Shown here: positions 48,732-58,373 of the stretch, piece by piece
How the letters are laid out: each line of letters opens with the position of its first letter
Position numbering within the stretch: position 1 is the first letter of the stretch
NCBI RefSeq assembly: GCF_000308675.1
Contig: NZ_BAGE01000018.1
Coordinates: 310,001 to 374,000 of the forward strand
From: Nocardia paucivorans NBRC 100373
GTDB taxonomy: Bacteria > Actinomycetota > Actinomycetes > Mycobacteriales > Mycobacteriaceae
DNA length: 64,000 bases
Direction of reading: 5' to 3'
The notes under the pieces: generated by a model
Told to the model about the DNA's origin: nothing
Seen by the model: the letters and a program-made list of their open reading frames with translations, nothing else
Database searches by the model: none
Program-made: the position numbers and the translations under genes

Positions 48732-51700
48732 ATGACTACCGAAGGATTCGTCCGGCGTCCGCGCATCGCGCCACCCCGGCCACCCGGGGGCGAGGTGGCG
48801 CTCACCGCGCCGCCCGAGATACCGCGGGCGGTGCCGAGCGGACTGCTGATGAAGTTGATGCCGGTGGTCATGGTCGTGGCCGTGGTCGGCATGCTCGCCA
48901 TGATGGTCATGATGGGGCGCAGCCTGCTGGCCAATCCGTTCATGATGATGTTCCCGCTGATGATGCTCATGTCGATGGTCGGCATGGTGGCGGGATACCG
49001 GGGTGGGGGTGGCGGCACGAAGCGGGCCGCCGAGCTCAACGAGGAACGCAAGGACTACTTCCGCTACCTCGATCAGGTGCGCAAGGATGTGCGCAAAACC
49101 GGTCGGGCCCAGTTGGACGCGCTGACGTGGAGCCACCCCGAACCCGCGGATCTGCTCTCGATCGTCGGCACCCGCCGGATGTGGGAACGCCGGCCGAAGG
49201 ACCCGGATTTCGGGCATGTGCGGGTGGGAGTCGGTAGTCACCGGCTGGCCACCAAATTGGCTCGGCCCGAAACCGGCCCGCTGGAGGACCTGGAACCGGT
49301 GTCGACGGTGGCCTTGCGTCGGTTCGTCCGCACCCATTCGGTCGTGCACAATCTGCCGACCGCGGTCTCGTTGCGGGCGTTTCCCGCGATCAATATCGAA
49401 GGCGATCCCGTCGAGGCCCGCACACTGGTGCGCTCGATGCTGATGGAGTTCGTCACGCTGCACGGACCGGACCACGCCGCGGTGGCCATCATCTGCGCCG
49501 ACCCGGACAGTGAGACCTGGGGATGGGCCAAATGGCTGCCCCACCTCCAGCATCCGATGGACCGCGACGCGCTCGGTTCCCGGCGCATGATGTATCAGTC
49601 ACTGGCCGAACTCGAAACCGCCATGGCCGGTGAACTGGTCGAACGCGGCCGCTTCATGCGCAACGCGCCGCCGACGTCGGGGCGGACCCATCTGTTGGTC
49701 ATCATCGACGACGGGTATGTCAGCGGTTCCGAACGTATCGTCAGCGATGCGGGACTCGACTCGGTCACCGTTTTGGACCTGTCCGCGCCACAGGCCGGTC
49801 TCGCCGTGCGCCGTGGGCTGCAATTGGTGGTCGAGGACGGATCGGTCGCGGCGAAATCGGCCGCCGGTATCGAGAAATTCGCCACCGCCGATACCGTCAC
49901 CACAGCGGAGGCGACCGCGTTGGCCCGGAAACTGGCGCGGTACCGGATCGCGACCGCGGCGCAGATAGTCAGCCTCGGCGACGAAACCCGTTCCGTCGCC
50001 GACCTGATGGCGCTGCTGAAGATACCCGATGCGGCCCGGATCGACCCGGCGGTGGTCTGGCGTCCCCGCAGCGATCGTGAACGGTTGCGGGTGCCGATCG
50101 GCGTCACCCCGGACGGCACCCCGGTCGAGCTCGATATCAAGGAGGCCGCCGAGAACGGCATGGGTCCGCACGGGTTGTGCATCGGTGCGACCGGCTCCGG
50201 TAAGTCGGAGTTCCTGCGCACACTGGTCCTTTCCCTGGTGGCCTCGCATTCACCCGACCTGCTGAATCTGGTGCTCGTCGACTTCAAGGGTGGCGCGACC
50301 TTCCTCGGTCTGGATTCGCTTCCGCACGTCGCCGCGGTCATCACCAACCTCGAGGAAGAACTCTCGATGGTCGACCGCATGAAGGACGCGCTGTCGGGTG
50401 AGATGAACCGCCGACAGGAATTACTGCGCGCGGCGGGCAATTTCGCCAATGTCACCGAATACGAGAAGGCGCGAGCCGCGGGCGCCCAACTGGACCCGCT
50501 GCCCGCGCTGTTCATCGTGGTCGACGAGTTCTCCGAACTCCTTTCCCAGAAGCCGGATTTCGCCGATCTGTTCGTGATGATCGGTCGACTCGGTCGCTCG
50601 CTGCGCGTGCACCTGCTGCTCGCCTCGCAGCGGTTGGAGGAGAACAAGATGCGCGGCCTGGACAGCCACCTGTCCTATCGGATCGGTCTGCGCACCTTCT
50701 CGGCCAACGAGTCCCGTGCCGTGCTCGGTATCACCGACGCGTACCACCTGCCGAGTGTGCCCGGTTCGGCGTATCTCAAAAGCGATGCCGACGATCCGCT
50801 GCGGTTCAATGCCGCATACGTGTCCGGGCCATATGTCTCCCCCGAGGGGCCGCGGGAAGTCGGCGGGCGACCGGTGGGTGGTCGGTCGCCGGTGGTTTTC
50901 ACCGCGGCGGAAGTGGAGATCGAAGCCCCCGAGGAGCCGCTCGGCCGTACCGAACCGGTGCGTCCCGGTTTGCCGGAGCTTCCGCCGCCCCCCGGCGCCG
51001 GTGATGTGGTGGACGCCGAGTCGGATGTGGCCGGTCTGTCCGCCGGCGGGGTGCCCCCGACGCTGTTGCAGGTGGTTGTCTCGCGGCTCACCGGACACGG
51101 TCGGCCGGCCCACGAAGTGTGGTTGCCGCCGTTGGACGAATCGCCGTCGGTGGATATGTTGCTGCCGGATCCGGACTGGAAGTCCCCGGTGAACCGCAAT
51201 GGCCAGTTGTGGATGCCCATCGGTGTCATCGACAAACCGTACGAGCAGCGACGTGATGTGCTGATCATCGATCTGTCGGGCGCGCAGGGCCATCTGGCCG
51301 TGGTCGGTGGTCCGCAATCCGGTAAGTCGACCGCTCTCCGTACCGTCATCATGGCGGCCGCCGCCACCCACACACCCGAACAGGTCCAGTTCTACTGCCT
51401 GGACTTCGGTGGTGGCACCCTGGCCGGTCTCGCGGATCTGCCACATGTCGGTTCGGTGGCGGGTCGCCTGGAGGTGGACCGGATCCGTCGCACCATCGCC
51501 GAGATAAACGCGTTGCTGCACCACCGCGAAGAGCGGTTCCGCGCCTTGGGTATCGAGTCGATCGCCGAGTTCCGCAAACGTAAGGAGCAGCTGAGCCGAC
51601 TGCCGGAGTCGGAACGGCGTGCCGACCCGGTCTGGGAAGACCCCTTCGGTGATGTGTTCCTGGTGGTGGACGGATGGCCGACCATCCGCGCCGAGTTCGA

Positions 51701-52820
51701 TGCCTTCGAGCCGACCCTCAACTCGTTGGCCGCTCAGGGGCTGTCCTACGGTATCCACCTCATGATCTCGGCCAATCGCTGGGCCGAGATCCGGCCCGCC
51801 GTAAAGGATCTCATCGGTACCAGACTGGAGTTGCGGCTCGGCGACCCGTCCGATTCCGAGATGAATCGGCGCACTGCGGTACTCGTGCCGATGAATCGTC
51901 CGGGTCGAGGACTGACCCCCGACAGTCTGCACATGCTCATCGCATTGCCCCGATTGGACTCGAGCTCCGATGCCTCGACCTTGGCCGAGGGCATCAGCGA
52001 GGCCAAACGACAACTCAATACGCTGTACGCCGGTGTGCGCGCCCCCGAGGTGCGCATGCTTCCGTTGGAGATTCCACGGGAACAGGTGCTGGAAGCCGTG
52101 CGTCGGTACCGGATCGAGCTGGGCCCGACCCGGGTCGCCATCGGCCTCGGCGAGTCGGAACTACAGCCTCTCGTACTGGATTTCGACGCCCAGCCGCATC
52201 TTATGGCGTTCGCCGACGTCGAATGCGGTAAGACGACATTGCTGCGCAATATCGTGATGGGCATAGCGGAGAATTCGAACGCCGATCAGGCGCGGGTCAT
52301 CCTCATCGACTATCGACGCACCATGCTCGGCGTGCTCGAGGGCGATCAGTTGGCCGGATACTCGACTTCTTCGCAGACTTCCGGTCCCATGATCAAGGAA
52401 GTCGCCGCCTACCTGACCCGACGCCTTCCCGGTGCGGACATCACACCGAAGCAGTTGCGCGAGCGCAGCTGGTGGAGCGGGCCGGAAATCTATGTCGTCG
52501 TCGACGACTACGACATGGTGGCATCGAGTCAGAACCCGTTGGATCCGCTGCTCGAGTTCCTTCCCCAGGCACGCGATATCGGAATGCACCTGATAATCGC
52601 CCGCCGCGCCGGCGGTGCGTCCCGCGCGATGTACGACAAGGTGCTCGGCAGGATGAAGGACCTTTCGGTCGACGCGCTGCTCATGAGCGCGCCCAAGGAC
52701 GAGGGTAAATTCCTGGGCGATATCCGCGCGACGAAACTGCCTCCCGGTCGGGGCAACCTCATCTCGCGGAGTCTCAGTGAACCCGAGATGGTCCAAGTGG
52801 CCTATCTGCCGCCGCTTTGA
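48732..52820 (+). CDS. eccC: Type VII secretion FtsK/SpoIIIE-type ATPase EccC (fused)
   Basis: The 1362-residue protein has two N-terminal transmembrane helices (about 38-85, methionine-rich) and three ATPase domains. Walker A lysines are K491 (GATGSGKS), K865 (GGPQSGKS) and K1167 (VECGKTT); Walker B strands are LVLVDFKGG, YCLDFGGG and VILIDYRR. It is the single-polypeptide form rather than the split EccCa/EccCb of mycobacterial ESX-1. EccC recognises the YxxxD/E signals of WXG100/PE substrates and powers export. Its 3' end overlaps the convergent GNAT gene by 19 bp. Confidence 0.97.
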   Translation: MTTEGFVRRPRIAPPRPPGGEVALTAPPEIPRAVPSGLLMKLMPVVMVVAVVGMLAMMVMMGRSLLANPFMMMFPLMMLMSMVGMVAGYRGGGGGTKRAAELNEERKDYFRYLDQVRKDVRKTGRAQLDALTWSHPEPADLLSIVGTRRMWERRPKDPDFGHVRVGVGSHRLATKLARPETGPLEDLEPVSTVALRRFVRTHSVVHNLPTAVSLRAFPAINIEGDPVEARTLVRSMLMEFVTLHGPDHAAVAIICADPDSETWGWAKWLPHLQHPMDRDALGSRRMMYQSLAELETAMAGELVERGRFMRNAPPTSGRTHLLVIIDDGYVSGSERIVSDAGLDSVTVLDLSAPQAGLAVRRGLQLVVEDGSVAAKSAAGIEKFATADTVTTAEATALARKLARYRIATAAQIVSLGDETRSVADLMALLKIPDAARIDPAVVWRPRSDRERLRVPIGVTPDGTPVELDIKEAAENGMGPHGLCIGATGSGKSEFLRTLVLSLVASHSPDLLNLVLVDFKGGATFLGLDSLPHVAAVITNLEEELSMVDRMKDALSGEMNRRQELLRAAGNFANVTEYEKARAAGAQLDPLPALFIVVDEFSELLSQKPDFADLFVMIGRLGRSLRVHLLLASQRLEENKMRGLDSHLSYRIGLRTFSANESRAVLGITDAYHLPSVPGSAYLKSDADDPLRFNAAYVSGPYVSPEGPREVGGRPVGGRSPVVFTAAEVEIEAPEEPLGRTEPVRPGLPELPPPPGAGDVVDAESDVAGLSAGGVPPTLLQVVVSRLTGHGRPAHEVWLPPLDESPSVDMLLPDPDWKSPVNRNGQLWMPIGVIDKPYEQRRDVLIIDLSGAQGHLAVVGGPQSGKSTALRTVIMAAAATHTPEQVQFYCLDFGGGTLAGLADLPHVGSVAGRLEVDRIRRTIAEINALLHHREERFRALGIESIAEFRKRKEQLSRLPESERRADPVWEDPFGDVFLVVDGWPTIRAEFDAFEPTLNSLAAQGLSYGIHLMISANRWAEIRPAVKDLIGTRLELRLGDPSDSEMNRRTAVLVPMNRPGRGLTPDSLHMLIALPRLDSSSDASTLAEGISEAKRQLNTLYAGVRAPEVRMLPLEIPREQVLEAVRRYRIELGPTRVAIGLGESELQPLVLDFDAQPHLMAFADVECGKTTLLRNIVMGIAENSNADQARVILIDYRRTMLGVLEGDQLAGYSTSSQTSGPMIKEVAAYLTRRLPGADITPKQLRERSWWSGPEIYVVVDDYDMVASSQNPLDPLLEFLPQARDIGMHLIIARRAGGASRAMYDKVLGRMKDLSVDALLMSAPKDEGKFLGDIRATKLPPGRGNLISRSLSEPEMVQVAYLPPL

Positions 52821-53446
52821 CCTTTCGGTCCCATTGCTCGGTGGTCGTCACCCACCGAAAAGTTGTGCAGATCACGGTTCCGGGGAATGGGTGCGGAGCA
52901 CGGCGCGCTCCTCGCCGGCAACCGGCTGTCGACATGGCGTTCGAACAGCGCCCGGGACGGTCCGGTACAGTCCGGTCCGGCGATGCGGACCATCCGGAAT
53001 CCGGACCGGAGATAGTAGGAGTGTAGGGCGTAATTGGTGGTCCAGGCGTCCAGCCGGACCCAGTCGCGGCCGCGCCGGCGGGTCAGTGTCGTCGCATGCC
53101 GGAGGAGTTCGCGGCCGACACCTCGCCCGGCGAAACGCAGGTCGACGATCATGTAGTGGACGATCAGCGCATCCGCCATCTCATCGGGTGTCCACAGCCC
53201 CGGGTCGGCGCGGTCGTTCACGGTGATGGTGCCCGCCGGGGCATTGTCGTCCAGTTCCGCGATCCAGGTTTCGCCCGCATCGATGGCATGACCGACGAGT
53301 TGGGCGAACATATCGATCGGAAGTCCGCGACCGGTCACCGTCCACTGGTCGGAACCGCGTGCGATGAGCCAGGCCGTGCGCTGGATGCGCAGGCGGCAGA
53401 TCGGGTGGAGGTCGTTGCGAGTGGCCGGGCGGATGCGGACCGTCAT
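52802..53446 (-). CDS. GNAT-family N-acetyltransferase
   Basis: The 214-residue protein has the GNAT core: an N-terminal IRPATRNDLHPI strand-helix, a YMIVDLRFAGRGVGRELL motif A (acetyl-CoA binding R-x-x-G-x-G), and a final YYLRSGF motif B. The last 40 residues are an extension without recognised motif that reads through the end of eccC. The substrate is unknown. Its ATG overlaps the stop of the upstream GntR gene (53443-53446), so the regulator and enzyme form one operon, which suggests that the regulator controls the acetyltransferase. Confidence 0.85.
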   Translation of the reverse strand: MTVRIRPATRNDLHPICRLRIQRTAWLIARGSDQWTVTGRGLPIDMFAQLVGHAIDAGETWIAELDDNAPAGTITVNDRADPGLWTPDEMADALIVHYMIVDLRFAGRGVGRELLRHATTLTRRRGRDWVRLDAWTTNYALHSYYLRSGFRMVRIAGPDCTGPSRALFERHVDSRLPARSAPCSAPIPRNRDLHNFSVGDDHRAMGPKGQSGGR

Positions 53447-54267
53447 GGCACACCGGACCTGTTCTGGTCGATATCCGGTCGGTCGGATGCGCCCAGCGCG
53501 CGGTGGATCACGGCGGTCCCCTCGTCGTCACCGAGTTCGTAGGCGAGTCGATTGCGGGCGGCGATCGAGCGGTGCCGGGTCACCCGGGTGACCCGCTCGT
53601 GATTGGCGCCTATCCGCAGATGATCCAACAACATGGTTCCCGTGGCGACGCCGAGCACCGCGGCCTCCTCTGCGTCGGCGGGACGAGCGACGATCGTATC
53701 GCGGTGTGCCGTTTCGCCGTGTCCACGATCGGCGAGCCTGCGGGTGGTGCCCTCGACGATATCGTGCGGGGAGTCGATACCGGTGGCCTCGGCCAGGTCT
53801 CGCGGGTAGAAACTCACCTCCCACGACCACGGCTCGTCATCGAGGTATTGGACGACGGTTCGGGCCACCACCCAGGAATCCGGCGGAACCTCGAGCCAGC
53901 GGGCGACCTGGGGGTCGGCCGGTTCCATTCGGGCACTGAATTCCTTGCTGGGTTCTCGGCCCGCGGTACGTGCGATCTCTTCGAAGATATCGTGCGACGA
54001 TCGGGGCCGGTTGGGTCGGATGTGGTCGGTGACCACGGATTCCAACACTTCCTGGCTGCGTACCCGGGTGCCGCGGGAGGTCGCGGTGTAGACGAGATTC
54101 TCGGTGACCAGGACCTGGACCGCATTGCGTGCAGTGGTGAGGGAGACCCGCATCTGCTCGGCCAGTTCGGCGTGACTGGGAAGTCGATCCCCGGGCTTCC
54201 ATCGGCCCGCGCGGATTTCCGCACGAAGGCGGTCCGCGATCCGCTGATACCTCGGACCGTCCGCCAT
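53443..54267 (-). CDS. GntR/HutC-family transcriptional regulator
   Basis: The 274-residue protein has an N-terminal GntR winged helix (RYQRIADRLRAEI...GDRLPSHAELAEQMRVS) and a UTRA-type ligand-binding domain (about 95-260), the HutC subfamily layout. ATG at 54265-54267 is chosen because GAGGAG lies 4 nt upstream and the winged helix starts immediately; a longer frame exists but adds a non-family N-terminus. It is divergent from the DUF4254-like gene and may repress that promoter as well as its own. The ligand is unknown. Confidence 0.85.
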   Translation of the reverse strand: MADGPRYQRIADRLRAEIRAGRWKPGDRLPSHAELAEQMRVSLTTARNAVQVLVTENLVYTATSRGTRVRSQEVLESVVTDHIRPNRPRSSHDIFEEIARTAGREPSKEFSARMEPADPQVARWLEVPPDSWVVARTVVQYLDDEPWSWEVSFYPRDLAEATGIDSPHDIVEGTTRRLADRGHGETAHRDTIVARPADAEEAAVLGVATGTMLLDHLRIGANHERVTRVTRHRSIAARNRLAYELGDDEGTAVIHRALGASDRPDIDQNRSGVP

Positions 54268-54335
54268 CGCGCTCCTCGGTTGGTCGTGCAGGTAACGAAG
54301 TCCACTCTTTTGCGCCCGACGCGACCCGACATCGC

Positions 54336-54363
54336 TTGACAGGCAACTTCCGGGGTTTATTGT
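54336..54363 (+). promoter_or_regulatory. SigA-type promoter for the DUF4254-like gene
   Basis: A perfect TTGACA (54336-54341) and TATTGT (54358-54363) are spaced by 16 bp. The predicted start of transcription is near 54370. It lies in the spacer divergent from the GntR regulator. Confidence 0.6.
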
Positions 54364-54411
54364 AATGAACGTACTGATCCGGTGTTGTGCGGCGATGACG
54401 GCGAGGCAACC

Positions 54412-54939
54412 GTGGCAGGTTCGGATACAACAGTCGTAATGGCTCTTCCCGGCACCAACCATGGTGCCGATTCGGTGACTCGGACTTCCCTTCCTGGACC
54501 TCTGCCCAGCTCGGATCTATTGGTCCGGGCGGCACGCGGTCACCGGGTGGTCGGGGGCCAATTGCTCTGGTTCACCCGTGATCTGGCGGTACTGCACGAA
54601 CGGCGGCTGGTGGGCCGCGGCGGCTCGATGGTCACCGATCCCGAGCAGCTTCTCGAAATCGAGCGGCGCCGAATGGAATTGGTCATGGCCATCGATGACT
54701 GGGTGATGCGCAATGTGCCGCAGACCCGGATGGGTGCCACCCTGCACACCGAGACCATCGGCGCGGTGATCGACCGATTGGCCGAGGCATCGGTCCGGGC
54801 CCATCACGCATTGATGACCCTGGTCTCCGACGACGAACTGTTGCACAGCGCCTGGCATCACCTGGCCGAACTGACCGACGCCTACGACGATCTGGTCCGA
54901 GAGATCATGGCGGGACGCCGTCGCCTCCCCGAGTGGTGA
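54412..54939 (+). CDS. DUF4254-like protein of unknown function
   Basis: The soluble helical protein of about 175 residues has an LPSSDLLVRAARG start to the conserved part, an ELHERRL-type helix (LAVLHERRL), an IERRRMELVMAIDDWV helix and a HTETIGAVIDRLAEA helix. These recall DUF4254 proteins of actinobacteria, whose function is unknown. GTG at 54412 is preferred because GAGG sits 5 nt upstream; a GTG at 54382 would leave only about 12 nt after the predicted transcription start, and ATG 54439 lacks a ribosome site. The gene is convergent with the EspI-like gene. Confidence 0.65.
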   Translation: MAGSDTTVVMALPGTNHGADSVTRTSLPGPLPSSDLLVRAARGHRVVGGQLLWFTRDLAVLHERRLVGRGGSMVTDPEQLLEIERRRMELVMAIDDWVMRNVPQTRMGATLHTETIGAVIDRLAEASVRAHHALMTLVSDDELLHSAWHHLAELTDAYDDLVREIMAGRRRLPEW

Positions 54940-54972
54940 GATCCCGGCTCGCCGTCCGGGACCCCGTAACCG

Positions 54973-57417
54973 CTACTGCTGGAAACGCCGGTGATCGGTC
55001 GCGAAATCATCGGCCACGGTGGCGGCCAGTTCGACATAGGCGCGTTTGGTGCTCTTGTGCAGCCGATGCAGATCGATCTCCGCGCCCTCGGACAAATGGT
55101 TGTCGAACGGGATGATGTGCACCGCACGGCAGCGGGTGAGGAAGTACTCCCGTAGCTGTTGAATGCCGACGTTGGGTGATCCGTCCCGCGGGCAGTTGAT
55201 CACCACCACCGCATTGCGTACCAGATGATCGTGTCCGTGCAGCGACAGCCAGTCCAGGGTCGCCGCCGCGCTGCGGGCACCGTCGATGGCCGGGGAGGAG
55301 ATCAGCACCAGCGAATGCGCCAGATCGAGTACGCCGGTCATGGCCGAATGCATCAGGCCGGTACCGCAGTCGGTGAGGATGATGTTGTAGAACCGCTGCA
55401 GAATCCGGGCGACCGCACGGTATTCGGCCTCGCTGAACGCCTCCGACGCGGCCGGATCGCGCTCACTGGCCAGCACTTCCAGGCGGCTGGAGGACTGTGA
55501 GGTATGGCGGCGCACATCCGAGTAACGCTCGATCGAGGGATCCAGCAGCAGATCGCGCACCGTGGAGCGGGTCTGTAGCGGCACCCGCTGTGAGAGCGTG
55601 CCGAAGTCGGGGTTGGCGTCCACGGCGATCACGCGGTCGCCGCGGATGGAGGAGAAGGTCGAACCGAGCCCCATGGTGGTGGTCGTCTTACCGACACCAC
55701 CCTTCAGGGATAGCACCGCGATCCGGTAGTCGCCGCGCACCGGTTGCCGGATGCGGGCCACCAACTCCTGCAGCCGTCGCTCCTCGGCGGACATACCCGG
55801 GTTGATCGCTCCCCGCGAGACGTGGTGTACGGCCTTGCGCCAGCCGGAGCCGGGGGCGCGTTTGGCGCGTCGCAACGGCACGTCGTCCAGCGACGAGCCC
55901 AGACCACCGGGCATCGCCGGGCCACCGGGACCGGGCTGGTTCGGCCGGTATTCCGGTTGCCCCTGCGGGGGTCCCTGCCACTGACCCCCGTGGGGTGGGG
56001 GCGCGGGCTGGTTCCACTGCTGATTCGGGGGCTGTTGATAACCCTGGACAGGCCCTCCGCCGTCGGTTCGGGGCGCCGGTCCCGGCTGGGGCGCGGGCCA
56101 TTGCCGGTACGGATCGGGAGTCCGAGGGGCGGGGCCCGGCATCCGCGGGTCCGGTCCGGGGACCTGAGGGTAGGAGCCGGAGGTGTGGGGTGCCGGCCCC
56201 TGCTGGTAGGGAGCGGGGGCAGGAGGCTGCTGGTAGGGGCCGGCGGAGGCGTAGGGATTCGGTCCGGGGGCGTATGTGGACGGGCCGGGGGCCTGTGCCG
56301 GACCAGGGGCCTGCGTGGGTCCCGGGGCCTGCGGAGCGGGGCCGGGTGCCGGGACGGGAGGCTGCGCGGGGTGGGGAGCCTGGGCGGTGGGCCCCGGTGC
56401 GACCGGGCCGGGTGGGACCTCAGGGCCGGGCGCGGGCGACGGTCCGCTACCGCTTTGTGGCGCGCCGGCGATGGGACCGGCGTTCGGGGCGGGCGGCAGG
56501 TCCGGTAGGCGCTGTAGGGGTTGCTGCACCACCGGGGGCTCAACCGGGGCCTGCCCGGCGGATTCGGGAGCCGATGGTTGGGTGGGCTCGGGCGCCGGTG
56601 CGTGTGAGGGCTGAGTCTCCGTCGTCTCGCCGGGTCGCGCGCTCGGCATCGGCGGTGGCGGTGGCAGGTAAGGACGGTTGTCGCCCTGCTGGGGCGGGGT
56701 GGGCGGAATATCCGTCTGGGCCGGCCCCGGGGCGGGCGCGGTGCTCGGCGCGGAATCGGATGGGGAGCCGTACTGGTTCGGATCGGCGAGGGAATGCTCG
56801 CCGATCGGCCGGAACCCCTCGGACGGCGGACCCGGACGCCGGGTCGGCAGTTCGGGCAGATCCGATTGGGGTGCGCTCCACGAGCCCATGGCGGGACCCG
56901 CGTCGGTGCCGGCCTGCGGATTCGGGCCGCCCTGGTGCTGCTGAACGGATTCGGGTGCGGACCCCGACCGCTCCGCCTGTGGTGGTGTCGCCTCCCAGGT
57001 GTTCGGCGGTGTGGGGGTGTTCGGCGGTTGGTTCGCCTCGGGGCCCTGCGGACCTTCCTGGGGCGGTTCCGGCCGTGGGCTCCACTCGTCCCACGTGGCC
57101 GCGGCCGGACGGTTGGGGTTGGTGGGGCGCTTGGGTAGCAGTTCGCCGACCCGATCCTCCAGGGACGGCTGCTCGCCCTTGTTGCGGCGGCGCAACAGAC
57201 GGCGTTTGTCCCGCCGACCGCCGCCCTCGGAATCGTCGTCCGAGCCGCGATTGAAGAAGCCCCGGCGGGGTGGGGGTGATTCGGGAATGTAGTCGTCCTG
57301 GGGGAGATTCCGGACCGGTGCCTCGTAGCCGATGTAGGAATTGTCGCCGCTGGTCTCGGCGTTGCCCTCGGACAACCACGGTGGCAGCATGGGGAGGCCG
57401 TCGTTACTGCGGCTCAA
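54973..57417 (-). CDS. EspI-like proline-rich MinD/ParA-type ATPase
   Basis: The 814-residue cytosolic protein has a charged N-terminus with a basic RRDKRRLLRRR patch near 70-80. A Pro/Gly/Ala-rich disordered region of about 400 residues follows, then a MinD/ParA ATPase domain from about 565 to the end, with deviant Walker A KGGVGKTTTT (Lys577) and VIAVDANPDFGTL. This matches ESX-1 EspI, which has a proline-rich half and a C-terminal ATPase and is linked to shutting secretion down when ATP is low. The TTG at 57417 is preferred: AGGAGGGG lies 5 nt upstream, whereas a frame-extending TTG at 57441 does not use it. Confidence 0.8.
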   Translation of the reverse strand: MSRSNDGLPMLPPWLSEGNAETSGDNSYIGYEAPVRNLPQDDYIPESPPPRRGFFNRGSDDDSEGGGRRDKRRLLRRRNKGEQPSLEDRVGELLPKRPTNPNRPAAATWDEWSPRPEPPQEGPQGPEANQPPNTPTPPNTWEATPPQAERSGSAPESVQQHQGGPNPQAGTDAGPAMGSWSAPQSDLPELPTRRPGPPSEGFRPIGEHSLADPNQYGSPSDSAPSTAPAPGPAQTDIPPTPPQQGDNRPYLPPPPPMPSARPGETTETQPSHAPAPEPTQPSAPESAGQAPVEPPVVQQPLQRLPDLPPAPNAGPIAGAPQSGSGPSPAPGPEVPPGPVAPGPTAQAPHPAQPPVPAPGPAPQAPGPTQAPGPAQAPGPSTYAPGPNPYASAGPYQQPPAPAPYQQGPAPHTSGSYPQVPGPDPRMPGPAPRTPDPYRQWPAPQPGPAPRTDGGGPVQGYQQPPNQQWNQPAPPPHGGQWQGPPQGQPEYRPNQPGPGGPAMPGGLGSSLDDVPLRRAKRAPGSGWRKAVHHVSRGAINPGMSAEERRLQELVARIRQPVRGDYRIAVLSLKGGVGKTTTTMGLGSTFSSIRGDRVIAVDANPDFGTLSQRVPLQTRSTVRDLLLDPSIERYSDVRRHTSQSSSRLEVLASERDPAASEAFSEAEYRAVARILQRFYNIILTDCGTGLMHSAMTGVLDLAHSLVLISSPAIDGARSAAATLDWLSLHGHDHLVRNAVVVINCPRDGSPNVGIQQLREYFLTRCRAVHIIPFDNHLSEGAEIDLHRLHKSTKRAYVELAATVADDFATDHRRFQQ

Positions 57418-57738
57418 CGCGTCCCCTCCTGTTGTGATCAACCCTCGGACAGCCGTCAGTTTACGCGAATACCGCGAATACTTTGCCGTCCCATGCGGCG
57501 GGAGCCGTAGGGGACAACGAAACTTCGGGTTACCCGGGCGACCCGTTTTTGCCCGATTCGGTACCTGCCGGTAAGCTGGTCAGGCGGTGCATCCATGCGC
57601 CGCCTGTTTGCGTGCGATCGGCGGTTTCGACGCCGCGTTCCGATCGGCGGTTCCGACCGCGGATCGTCGCGGGTCGGTCCACTCGAACAGTACAGGGCAG
57701 TCAAACCAGGTTGCAGTGTAACCGGGATCGCGGAGGAC
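57418..57738 (+). promoter_or_regulatory. Divergent spacer with infA promoter and structured leader
   Basis: A candidate infA promoter is TTGCCC (57549-57554), 17 bp, TAAGCT (57572-57577), giving a leader of about 155 nt. The leader carries a 12-bp direct repeat CGATCGGCGGTT (57615-57626 and 57641-57652) and self-complementary GC-rich segments. Upstream, CGGGT...ACCCG followed by TTTTT (57526-57550) could be a weak hairpin. No gene is supported. Confidence 0.5.
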
Positions 57739-57960
57739 ATGGCGAAGAAAGACGGGGCCATCGAGGTCGAGGGTCGGGTTGTCGAGCCGTTGCCGAATGC
57801 GATGTTCCGTATCGAGCTCGAGAACGGGCACAAGGTTCTCGCGCACATCAGCGGCAAGATGCGGCAGCACTACATCCGCATCCTGCCGGAGGACCGCGTG
57901 GTCGTCGAGCTTTCGCCCTACGACCTGTCCCGCGGACGCATCGTGTACCGCTACAAGTGA
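57739..57960 (+). CDS. infA: Translation initiation factor IF-1
   Basis: The 73-residue S1-type beta-barrel protein starts [16 protein letters not shown] and contains the conserved [20 protein letters not shown] and [13 protein letters not shown]-1 binds the ribosomal A site during initiation. The ATG at 57739 has GGAGG only 2 nt upstream, a short spacing; the open frame extends upstream to 57595 but without family sequence. It opens the infA-rpmJ-rpsM-rpsK-rpsD-rpoA-rplQ block. Confidence 0.98.
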
Positions 57961-57993
57961 TCGGGTCGGCAGGCTCGCCCATATAAAGGAACT

Positions 57994-58046
57994 TCCCCGG
58001 TCGTACCCGACCGGGGACAACTGTGTTCGTACCTCGGTACGAACAC
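57994..58046 (+). promoter_or_regulatory. Two tandem hairpins between infA and rpmJ
   Basis: Hairpin 1 (57994-58017) has a 10-bp stem, TCCCCGGTCG with CGACCGGGGA, and loop TACC. Hairpin 2 (58023-58046) has an 11-bp stem around GTTCGTACC/GGTACGAAC with a minimal TC loop. Neither is followed by a T-tract. Together they fill most of the 106-nt spacer and may act as attenuator, processing site or mRNA stabiliser. Confidence 0.6.
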
Positions 58047-58066
58047 CGACCAAGGATTGGACGGAC

Positions 58067-58180
58067 GTGAAGGTTCAGCCGAGCGTCAAGAAGATCTGCG
58101 AGAAGTGCAAGGTGATCCGCCGTCACGGGCGGGTCATGGTGATCTGCGAGAACCTGCGCCACAAGCAGCGTCAGGGCTGA
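58067..58180 (+). CDS. rpmJ: 50S ribosomal protein L36
   Basis: The 37-residue protein [20 protein letters not shown]... has the zinc-ribbon ligands Cys11, Cys14, Cys27 and His32 (C+ form). It starts with GTG at 58067. L36 sits near the base of the large-subunit stalk. Being C+, it is the zinc-containing paralogue type that Zur systems usually replace under zinc limitation elsewhere. Confidence 0.97.
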   Translation: MKVQPSVKKICEKCKVIRRHGRVMVICENLRHKQRQG

Positions 58181-58373
58181 CACCACTGCCGAGCACCGAA
58201 CGCGGTTCGGATTGGCGACAAATACGAGTAAGCCTCCCTGCGCCGGCCGCACACTGAGGATTTCGGGTCAGCCCGAAGGTGTGTGAGCCCACCCCCCGGA
58301 ACGGAGGCCGGGGCCCCGCAAGACGAGGGGACGGACAGGGAGTAGACCTCCGCAACAGTGAAGGAACTGCCAC

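Noticed and set aside
32763..52820. Assignment of the secretion locus to ESX-4
   Set aside because: ESX-4 loci lack eccA, eccE, espG and PE/PPE genes, all of which are present here.
54268..54462. N-terminal extension of the GntR regulator to 54462
   Set aside because: The extra 65 residues are outside the family fold and would overlap the divergent promoter; ATG 54267 has a GAGGAG site.
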